Positions 45,723-53,034 of a stretch of 64,000 bases of DNA are shown one piece after another; position 1 is the stretch's first letter, and each line of letters starts with the position of its first letter. The stretch lies in assembly GCF_005862305.2 (NCBI RefSeq), contig NZ_CP054023.1:393342-457341 (forward strand). The letters run 5' to 3'. The translations under genes and the position numbers were made by a program. The DNA comes from Rhizobium indicum. GTDB lineage: Bacteria; Pseudomonadota; Alphaproteobacteria; Rhizobiales; Rhizobiaceae. Below the pieces are notes generated by a model, which did no database searches, had not been told where the DNA came from, and worked only from the letters and a program-made list of their open reading frames with translations.

Positions 45723-46309
45723 GCCAGCCATCATCCAAGCGGCGGGTCGGGCTCTCTTTCTTCCACGTTTCGGATGCCGGCTGGTCGCTTCTGAGCAGCA
45801 TTGTCACCGTAGTGACCTTCGTCGGCGCGGTGGGGGGTATCTTTTGGGCGGTCTTCGAGTACCGCGAGAGCCAGGAGACCGAACGCACGAAATATACGCT
45901 CACTCTCATCGAGACATGGGAAACGCAGGGCTATCGGCAAGCCTATGGTGAACTTCGTAAGTTCTATACGGCGTTCATCGAGACGGTCCCGCCCGCCGAC
46001 AGGAGGACGGCCGAGACGAGCGGACACGCTAGGGACAACCTTCTGCAGTCCTTTAACCGTCGGATCGCGCAGGAGCCCGCGCACCAGGAGCAGGTTAGGG
46101 AGGTCGTCTATTTCTTCAACCGGCTTGGTCTTTGCGTGAGCGCGTCGCTCTGCTCCAAGGAAACAACCGCGGTCTTCTTCAATGATACCGTGCAGTCTTT
46201 CCTAGATGCTTACGGCCCTTATATCGAAAGCAGCAAGGAAACTTTGCCAGGCCGGGGCGCGACACTTGTCGATCTCTCTCGGGAACTCAATCCCGCTGGT
46301 CGGGACTAG
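45719..46309 (+). CDS. One-helix membrane protein in the caspase operon
   Basis: This 196-residue protein has a single membrane segment near residues 22-45 (LLSSIVTVVTFVGAVGGIFW). A cytoplasmic-looking helical domain follows (ERTKYTLTLIETWETQGYRQ; VVYFFNRLGLCVSASLC). The pattern resembles DUF4760-type proteins. It starts at the ATG overlapping the preceding stop and is the last gene of the three-gene operon. It may anchor or report on the secreted components (inference). Confidence 0.8.
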   Translation: MSQPSSKRRVGLSFFHVSDAGWSLLSSIVTVVTFVGAVGGIFWAVFEYRESQETERTKYTLTLIETWETQGYRQAYGELRKFYTAFIETVPPADRRTAETSGHARDNLLQSFNRRIAQEPAHQEQVREVVYFFNRLGLCVSASLCSKETTAVFFNDTVQSFLDAYGPYIESSKETLPGRGATLVDLSRELNPAGRD

Positions 46310-46420
46310 GCACCATATCTCCCGCTTTCGTGCATTGCCCTTGGTCGAGTTCCCCTGATAAGACTTCTCATATTCGTTTCATCACCTATGTCCTTGGTTT
46401 TTCGGGAGGCAATCGTCGCC

Positions 46421-47215
46421 ATGGTCGAACTTGCGCAATCGCTCGCATCCATCAAGCTGCCGGACCTGTCCGGCAAGGCCGTACTGATCACTGGCGCCTC
46501 GACCGGGATCGGCGCGGCGCTTGCCCGCGCCTTTGCCGCTCAAGGGGCCAAGGTCGGCGTGCATTACAATGCCAGCCGCGAACCGGCGGAGAAGCTTGCC
46601 GAGGAGATCCGGGCTGCCGGCGGCACGGTGCATCTGATCCAGGGTGACGTGTCGAGGGAAGGCGAGACCGAGCGTGTCGTCGAGGAGACGGCGAAGACCT
46701 TCGGTCATCTCGACGGGCTCATCAACAATGCCGGCGGCATGCTGGGGCGCAAGCCGACCTCGGACTATACCGACGCGCATTACGCCGCGGTCATGGACCT
46801 CAATGCCCGCTCGGTGCTGGCGGCAACGCGTGCGGCGCATCCCTGGCTGAAGAAGCAGGGTGGCTTCATTATCAACACCACCTCGATCGCCGCGCGCAAT
46901 GGCGGCGGCAATGGTGCGATCCTCTATGCGGCATCAAAGGGCTTCGTCTCGACGATCACGCGTGGTCACGCCAAGGAATTCGTCGCCGACAGGATCCGCG
47001 TCAACGCGGTGGCACCGGGTGTCATCGCCACGCCGTTCCACGAGCGTTATACCAATGACGAGCAGATGGAGCTGCAGCGCAAGTCGATCCCGATGGGGTT
47101 TGTCGGCACGTCGGAAGATTGCGTCGGCGCCTATCTCTTCCTCGCCTCGCCGACGCTATCGGGTTACATCACCGGCCAGATCATCGAGGTCAATGGCGGC
47201 CAGCTGATGCCATAG
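46421..47215 (+). CDS. Short-chain dehydrogenase/reductase
   Basis: This 264-residue NAD(P)-dependent oxidoreductase of the classical SDR type has cofactor loop TGASTGIGAAL, the NNAGG motif, Ser in NTTSIAA, and catalytic YAASK (YxxxK). The closing GQIIEVNGGQLMP is typical of FabG-like enzymes. Substrate unknown. ATG at 46421 follows GGGAGG at a rather long spacing; an earlier in-frame ATG at 46388 has no ribosome-binding site. Confidence 0.9.
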   Translation: MVELAQSLASIKLPDLSGKAVLITGASTGIGAALARAFAAQGAKVGVHYNASREPAEKLAEEIRAAGGTVHLIQGDVSREGETERVVEETAKTFGHLDGLINNAGGMLGRKPTSDYTDAHYAAVMDLNARSVLAATRAAHPWLKKQGGFIINTTSIAARNGGGNGAILYAASKGFVSTITRGHAKEFVADRIRVNAVAPGVIATPFHERYTNDEQMELQRKSIPMGFVGTSEDCVGAYLFLASPTLSGYITGQIIEVNGGQLMP

Positions 47216-47318
47216 GCCCTTCCTTCGGCGCGCAACATCGTTCCTTTTTCCCTTTCACGAGGGAACTTTCGAACCGCCGTTACGTTATCCGCTTGGTCTT
47301 TTTACCAAGCGGGGCACC

Positions 47319-49475
47319 ATGAGCTTTTCATTTTCGGAACTCGACTTCCTCAAGCCGGAACTCGGGGCGGAATATATTGGTTCGGGCACCCATTTCGCCA
47401 TCTTTTCAGCCCATGCGGAACAGATCGAACTCTGCCTCTTCTCGCCTGATGGAAAGAAGGAGGTCGCCCGGCTGCCGCTGCCGAAGCGCGAAGGCGACAT
47501 CTGGTCCGGCTATATTGCCGGCGTCGGACCGGGCACGGTCTACGGCTATCGCGCTCATGGTCCCTACGATCCTGCCGCCGGCCATCGCTTCAATCCGAAC
47601 AAGCTGCTGCTCGATCCCTATGCCAAACAGGTGACGGGCGAGCTTAAATGGGACGACGCGCTGTTCGGTTATCAGATCGGCGAGGACGACCTTTCCTTCG
47701 ACGAGCGCGACAGTGCGCCCTTCATGGTCAAGGGCGTGGTGCAGGACCCGGACTTCGATTGGGCGGGTGAAGAGGCGATCCGCCGCCCCTGGCCCGATAC
47801 CATCATCTACGAGGCGCATGTGCGCGGCCTGACGATGACGCATCCAAAGGTGCCCGACCGGCTGCGCGGCACCTTTCTCGGCATGTGCAGCGATCCCATC
47901 ATCGACCATCTCGTCAAGCTCGGCATCTCGGCGATCGAGCTGCTGCCGATCCAGTATTTCCTCGACGATCGTTATCTCCTGGAAAACAACCTCAGCAACT
48001 ATTGGGGCTACCAGACGCTCGGCTTCTTTGCGCCGCAATCGCGCTACATGTCCGGCGACAAGATCACCGAAATCAAGACCATGGTGAAGAAGTTCCATGC
48101 CGCCGGCATCGAAGTCATCATGGATGTGGTCTATAACCACACCGCCGAAGGCAGTGAGAAGGGACCGACACTGTCCTTCCGCGGGCTCGACAATGCGAGC
48201 TATTACATTCTCTCCCCCGACGATCCGCGCCATACCTTCGACACGACGGGGACCGGCAACACGCTGAATGTCGCCAACCCGATGGTGATGCGCATGGTTC
48301 TCGACAGCCTGCGCTACTGGGTGGGCGTCATGCATATCGACGGTTTCCGCTTCGATCTCGCCAGCACGCTCGGGCGGCAGGATCTGGAATTCGACCGCCA
48401 GGGCGGCTTCTTCGGCGCCATAAGGCAGGATCCGATGCTATCGGGCGTCAAGCTGATCGCCGAGCCCTGGGATATCGGCGAGGGCGGTTATCAGGTCGGC
48501 GGCTTCCCGCATCCCTTCCGCGAGTGGAACGACAAGTTCCGCGACGACGTGCGCCGTTTCTGGAAGGGTGATGGCGGCATGGTGTCAGAGGTGGCGGCGC
48601 GCGTCACCGGCTCGGCGCTGCAGTTCAACCATTCCGACCGGGGAGCGACCTCCTCGATCAATCTTCTGTCGGCCCATGACGGCTTCACGCTGATGGACAC
48701 GGTCTCCTTCAACGACAAGCACAACGAGGCGAACGGCGAGGACAACCGGGACGGCCATTCGGATAATCATTCCGACAATATGGGTGCCGAGGGTGCGACC
48801 GATAATGCCGATATCAACGCCGCGCGGGCACGGCGGCGCCGCAACATGATGGCGACGCTGATGCTCTCCCAGGGCGTGCCGATGATCCTGGCCGGCGACG
48901 AGCTCGGCAACAGCCAGGACGGCAACAATAACGCCTATTGCCAGGACAACGAAATCGGCTGGACCGATTGGGCAGGGCTCGACGATCCTTTCCTCGATTT
49001 CTGCCGGCAGGCAGTCGCCTTCCGCAAGGCCCATCCCGTTCTGCGGCAGGAGCGGTTCCTGACCGGCGAAACCGGCGAGGACGGCCGCATCGAGATCGCC
49101 TGGTACAGACCGGACGGCGGCTTCATGGATGACGATGCCTGGAACGATGATGAGCTGCGGGTGCTCGGCGTCTATCTCTCGAAGAGCGCGAATGCGCCCG
49201 AGACCGAGACGATGGATGACCTCTTCCTCATCTTCAATGCCGGCGGCGACTGCGAATTCCACGTGCCGGAGATAAATGGACTGACGAAATGGTCGCGGAT
49301 TGCCGACACCGGGGCGGAGAGGGATGCTTTCAAGGTTCGCGATCAGGATAATCCGGTCATGGTCTATGCCCAGAGCGTGGCCGTCTTTGCGCCGGAGGGA
49401 CAGACCGAGCCGCTGAAGGATATGACCAAGGCCGGGCGCCGGTGGTGGTTCCAGTTCGGCCGCAGGAGCAAGTAA
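47319..49475 (+). CDS. glgX: Glycogen debranching enzyme
   Basis: This 718-residue GH13 enzyme cuts alpha-1,6 branches of glycogen or limit dextrin. The N-terminal carbohydrate-binding module begins GAEYIGSGTHFAIFSAHAEQ. Catalytic residues are the nucleophile D346 (GFRFDLAS), acid/base E382 (LIAEPWDIGEGGY) and the transition-state Asp in LSAHDGF. DVVYNHTAEG is the first conserved GH13 region. The other glg genes are not adjacent here. Confidence 0.94.
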   Translation: MSFSFSELDFLKPELGAEYIGSGTHFAIFSAHAEQIELCLFSPDGKKEVARLPLPKREGDIWSGYIAGVGPGTVYGYRAHGPYDPAAGHRFNPNKLLLDPYAKQVTGELKWDDALFGYQIGEDDLSFDERDSAPFMVKGVVQDPDFDWAGEEAIRRPWPDTIIYEAHVRGLTMTHPKVPDRLRGTFLGMCSDPIIDHLVKLGISAIELLPIQYFLDDRYLLENNLSNYWGYQTLGFFAPQSRYMSGDKITEIKTMVKKFHAAGIEVIMDVVYNHTAEGSEKGPTLSFRGLDNASYYILSPDDPRHTFDTTGTGNTLNVANPMVMRMVLDSLRYWVGVMHIDGFRFDLASTLGRQDLEFDRQGGFFGAIRQDPMLSGVKLIAEPWDIGEGGYQVGGFPHPFREWNDKFRDDVRRFWKGDGGMVSEVAARVTGSALQFNHSDRGATSSINLLSAHDGFTLMDTVSFNDKHNEANGEDNRDGHSDNHSDNMGAEGATDNADINAARARRRRNMMATLMLSQGVPMILAGDELGNSQDGNNNAYCQDNEIGWTDWAGLDDPFLDFCRQAVAFRKAHPVLRQERFLTGETGEDGRIEIAWYRPDGGFMDDDAWNDDELRVLGVYLSKSANAPETETMDDLFLIFNAGGDCEFHVPEINGLTKWSRIADTGAERDAFKVRDQDNPVMVYAQSVAVFAPEGQTEPLKDMTKAGRRWWFQFGRRSK

Positions 49476-49490
49476 CGGGTCGCAGAGAAC

Positions 49491-50498
49491 ATGAATGCCG
49501 AAGCCATCAGCGACCTTGGTCTCGTCTATGTCAGCGATACCGAACCAGGCATCCGCAGACGAAGGAAGGGTAAGGGTTTCAGCTATGTGATGCCCGACGG
49601 CACGACCCTTGCCGACGAATTGCAGCGGGCGCGCATCGGCGCGCTCGGTCTGCCGCCGGCCTATGAAAATGTCTGGATCTGCCTCCACGACAACGGCCAT
49701 CTGCAGGCGACCGGCTTCGATGCGCGCGGGCGCAAGCAATACCGCTACCATAAGGAATGGCAGTCCTTCCGAAGCGCGGGTAAATTCCATCAGCTGATCG
49801 AGTTCGGCCGGGCCCTGCCTCGGATACGCCGCACCGTGCTGCGCCATCTCGACACCGGTGCGGAGGATGTCAACGGCGTGCTGGCGGCTTTAACGACGCT
49901 GCTCGACGAGGCGCACTTACGCGTCGGCAACCAGGCCTATGTCAGGGAGAACGGCACCTATGGCGCAACGACGCTGCTGAAGCGGCACCTGAAGATCGTC
50001 GACGGGCAGATCGAGCTGAAATTCCGCGCCAAGGGCGGCAAGCGTGTCCAGCGCAGTCTCAAGCATCCCAGGCTGCAGAAGATCCTGGAGGAGATAGCCG
50101 ACCTGCCCGGCCGCCAGCTCTTCGTCTGGAAGGATGAAAGCGGGGCGCTGAAGCCGATCGATTCCGGCCGGTTGAACGCCTATCTGGCCGAGATATCTGG
50201 GATTCCCATTTCGGCGAAGACCTTCCGCACCTGGGCCGGATCGCTGGCGGCCTTCGGGGCGGCGCGCGAGGCGATCCTCAGTGGCGGCCGGCCGACGGTA
50301 AAGCAGATGTCGGAGGCTGCGGCCGAGGCGCTGCACAACACACCGGCGATCTCGCGCTCGAGCTATATCCATCCGGCGATCATCGCGCTCGCCGGCAACG
50401 ATCATCCGCTGATCGAGAGCGGCAACGAGCCGCTGCGGGGCTTGCGGGCCGAGGAAAACAGGCTACTTGATTTCCTCACAAGCGAGATCGAAGAATGA
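49491..50498 (+). CDS. DNA topoisomerase IB (poxvirus-like)
   Basis: This 335-residue type IB topoisomerase relaxes supercoils by a covalent 3'-phosphotyrosine. The active Tyr is Y292 in SRSSYIHPAI. Catalytic Arg/Lys regions are LLDEAHLRVGNQAY (R144) and the SAKTFRTWAGS block. It starts 15 bases after glgX and its stop overlaps the LigD-polymerase gene by 4 bases, so it is in a DNA-maintenance operon with it. Confidence 0.92.
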   Translation: MNAEAISDLGLVYVSDTEPGIRRRRKGKGFSYVMPDGTTLADELQRARIGALGLPPAYENVWICLHDNGHLQATGFDARGRKQYRYHKEWQSFRSAGKFHQLIEFGRALPRIRRTVLRHLDTGAEDVNGVLAALTTLLDEAHLRVGNQAYVRENGTYGATTLLKRHLKIVDGQIELKFRAKGGKRVQRSLKHPRLQKILEEIADLPGRQLFVWKDESGALKPIDSGRLNAYLAEISGIPISAKTFRTWAGSLAAFGAAREAILSGGRPTVKQMSEAAAEALHNTPAISRSSYIHPAIIALAGNDHPLIESGNEPLRGLRAEENRLLDFLTSEIEE

Positions 50499-51373
50499 GC
50501 CCCAGAAATCCGCCGACATCGGACGTATCTTTGACGCATCCCGACCGGCTCTACTGGCCGGATGAGGGCGTGACCAAACAGGCGCTGGCGGATTACTACG
50601 CGGCGGTCTGGCCATTTATGGCGCCTTATGTCGTCAATCGGCCGCTGGCATTGCTGCGACTGCCGGACGGGATAAAAAGCCACCAGCGGTTTTTCCAGAA
50701 ACATGCCTGGAAGGGGATGAATCCGCATATCGAGGAGATCGCCGATCCGCAGGAGGCGGACGGCGAAAAGCTGCTGCGCATCGGCGATTTCGACGGTCTC
50801 GTGGCGCTGGTGCAGTCGGCTGTGCTCGAAATTCATCCCTGGGGCACGACGGCCGACAATTGGGAAAGACCCGATATGATCACTATGGATCTCGATCCCG
50901 GCGAGGACGTGACCTGGAGCGCTGTCATAACCGCAGCGCTTGAATTGAAGACGCGGCTGGAAGCACGTGGCCTGGCGGCCTTCGTCAAGACGTCGGGCGG
51001 CAAGGGGCTGCATGTGGTCACGCCGCTTGCGCCGAAGGCCGGCTGGGCGGAGGTGAAGGATTTCGCCCATTCACTGGCCGAAAGCATGTCGTCCGACGCG
51101 CCGGAGAAATATCTGGCAACCGCGACGAAGGCAAAACGCGGTGGGCATATCTACATCGACTATCTCCGCAACGGCCGCGGCAACACGGCAGTCGCGGCCT
51201 ATTCGACGCGGGCGCGATCGGGTGCGCCGGTTTCGATGCCGCTGGATTGGTCGGAATTGAACGAGGTGAGCGGTCCCGCCGCTTTCACGCTCGGAAACGT
51301 GCCGCAACGGTTGGAGACCCAGCCGAGAGACCCGTGGGGAAATTTCTTCGATGCGGCGGTGCCGCTCGAATGA
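50495..51373 (+). CDS. Stand-alone LigD-type polymerase/primase domain
   Basis: This 292-residue protein contains only the LigD polymerase (archaeo-eukaryotic primase) domain of the bacterial end-joining system. Metal ligands are in MDLDPGED (D132, D134), and the nucleotide-binding loop is SGGKGLHVV. The opening LTHPDRLYWPDEGVTK is the family hallmark. No ligase or nuclease domain and no Ku gene are adjacent. Coupled by ATGA overlap to topoisomerase IB. Confidence 0.92.
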   Translation: MSPRNPPTSDVSLTHPDRLYWPDEGVTKQALADYYAAVWPFMAPYVVNRPLALLRLPDGIKSHQRFFQKHAWKGMNPHIEEIADPQEADGEKLLRIGDFDGLVALVQSAVLEIHPWGTTADNWERPDMITMDLDPGEDVTWSAVITAALELKTRLEARGLAAFVKTSGGKGLHVVTPLAPKAGWAEVKDFAHSLAESMSSDAPEKYLATATKAKRGGHIYIDYLRNGRGNTAVAAYSTRARSGAPVSMPLDWSELNEVSGPAAFTLGNVPQRLETQPRDPWGNFFDAAVPLE

Positions 51374-51385
51374 ACGGCTCTTAAT

Positions 51386-52111
51386 TCAGCCCGCACCGTC
51401 GAGCTCAGGATAGTGCCTGAAAATCCCTTCCTCGTTGAAGGCGAGGCGGCGGTTGGAGGCGAGATAGCGGGCGATGTTCGGACGTTTCGCCACCGCATCA
51501 TACAGCGCCAGCAGGGCGGGATATTCCGCTTTGCTGTTCGTCATGGCCTTCGGAAAGGCATAGGTCAGACCGGCGATCACCTGGAAGAGCGAGAGGTCGA
51601 CATAGGTGAGCGCATCGCCGACCATATGGTTGGCGCCTTTCGGGTTCTGCCGCAGCACCCGCTCGAAATAGCCGAGGAATTTTGGAATGCGGTCGCGAAT
51701 GAAAGCGGCCGAGCGGGCTTTTGCCTCTGGCTTCTGATCCTCGTAGTAGAGCGACATATCGATCGGGTGGTGCGTATCGTGCGCTTCGGCGACGAAATCG
51801 GTGACGGTCAGTTGCAGGCCGTTGACGACATGGCGAAGGCCTTCATCCTTAGGCGCAAGGCCGAGCTTCGGACCGAGATAAAACAGGATGTTGGCGACAT
51901 GCGGGACAATGAGGTCACCGTCCTTCAGGAAGGGCGGTGCAAAGGGAATGTGTGGTTCGCTTTCGCTCTCCATAATGTCGAACATGGCGCCGGTGCCGCG
52001 CCCGGGCTGCCGGGTGATGTCGATATAGTCGGCGCCGGCTTCTTCCAACGCCAGCCGCACGAATTCGCCGCGGCCTTGAATGCCGTCCCAATAATAAAGT
52101 TCGTATGCCAT
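51386..52111 (-). CDS. Glutathione S-transferase family protein
   Basis: This 241-residue protein has a thioredoxin-fold N-terminal half (YELYYWDGIQGRGEFVRLAL) and a helical C-terminal domain (YVDLSLFQVIAGLTYAFPKA). Tyr near the start (YYWDG) is the likely glutathione-activating residue. The closest type by appearance is the GST-mu/pi-like group found in rhizobia. The start is the ATG at 52111; a TTG three codons earlier is less likely. It ends 12 bases from the convergent LigD-type gene. Confidence 0.87.
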   Translation of the reverse strand: MAYELYYWDGIQGRGEFVRLALEEAGADYIDITRQPGRGTGAMFDIMESESEPHIPFAPPFLKDGDLIVPHVANILFYLGPKLGLAPKDEGLRHVVNGLQLTVTDFVAEAHDTHHPIDMSLYYEDQKPEAKARSAAFIRDRIPKFLGYFERVLRQNPKGANHMVGDALTYVDLSLFQVIAGLTYAFPKAMTNSKAEYPALLALYDAVAKRPNIARYLASNRRLAFNEEGIFRHYPELDGAG

Positions 52112-52116
52112 AGCGC

Positions 52117-52407
52117 TCAATCTTTCGGTTGACGACCGAAGTCTTTTCGCAGTTCGTCCTTGGCCTTTTCAAGGGTGCCACGCCGCTTTTTCGTCAGCTG
52201 TTCGCCGGCGCGATTGATGTAGAAGGTCAGCATCGACATGGCGGCGCGATAAGGGCTCGACTTGCGGCGATCGCTCTCATCGGCAGAGTGCTTGACGGAG
52301 CGGGCAATCTTCTTCGGATCGTCCGATTTGAACACGCCTTCCTTCAGGTCCATCGCATCACTGTGCTCGGTGACGTCCTGCGACCATTTCTTCTTCGATT
52401 TGGCCAT
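52117..52407 (-). CDS. DUF3175 family protein
   Basis: This 96-residue, Lys-rich protein opens MAKSKKKWSQDVTEHSDAMD and continues GVFKSDDPKKIARSVKHSAD, then SMLTFYINRAGEQL. This matches DUF3175 as I know it (KKWSxxVTexSxALdLE...KLaHsAE). Function unknown. AAGGA precedes the ATG at 52407. It ends 5 bases before the GST gene start and is probably co-transcribed. Confidence 0.87.
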   Translation of the reverse strand: MAKSKKKWSQDVTEHSDAMDLKEGVFKSDDPKKIARSVKHSADESDRRKSSPYRAAMSMLTFYINRAGEQLTKKRRGTLEKAKDELRKDFGRQPKD

Positions 52408-52625
52408 GTCGAAAATCCTTTTACCGGATGCGGTCGGCGGCAAGCCACCGGCTGTCGATCCTTGGTTGGCGGTCGGTTTGCAAAGGGATTGAACCGGTAC
52501 GGAGCCCAAAAGTTCCGGCCGCGGGCATGGCTTGCAAGCCCCGGATTCGGGAACAAAAGCCGATTTTATCAGGTTTCCGATGGGAAAGCCTGCACACGGG
52601 CCGCACATAAGAAGGAGCCGAGAAC

Positions 52626-53003
52626 ATGGAAAAACACATCGTCAAAGCCGATGGAAACGGCGCGATCGACGTGAACGGCCAGGTATCGCCGGTCACCTAT
52701 ACCGTCAGCCTCAAGCAAGGGAAGGGGCGTTCCTACGAGGTCGACATCCGCCTGATGGCGCCGCGTGACTGGCTGTTGCTGAGGGGCTTTGAGCGGGATG
52801 CCGTGCTGGTCAGTCAGAGCGGCGCGCGCATTCCCGTCTATCACGATGGCGGCAGTCGTCACGATGGCGGCAGCCACCACGATGATGGCCGGCTCGATCC
52901 TGCCGACACGCTCTCGATCGAACTGACGGCGCGCGACGACAGCTGCACCAGCGAGGTGGATCTGATGCGCAAATATCCCGAGTTCGACGGCGCCGACGCA
53001 TAA
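52626..53003 (+). CDS. Hypothetical protein with a His/Gly/Asp repeat
   Basis: This 125-residue protein opens MEKHIVKADGNGAIDVNGQ, has a beta-rich middle (YTVSLKQGKGRSYEVDIRLM), then a short repeat YHDGGSRHDGGSHHDDG. It ends SCTSEVDLMRKYPEFDG. The His/Asp repeat could bind metal. AAGGAG lies about ten bases before the ATG. No family recognised. Confidence 0.72.
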   Translation: MEKHIVKADGNGAIDVNGQVSPVTYTVSLKQGKGRSYEVDIRLMAPRDWLLLRGFERDAVLVSQSGARIPVYHDGGSRHDGGSHHDDGRLDPADTLSIELTARDDSCTSEVDLMRKYPEFDGADA

Positions 53004-53034
53004 AGCAGAAGTTACAGCAAAGAACAGAGATACT

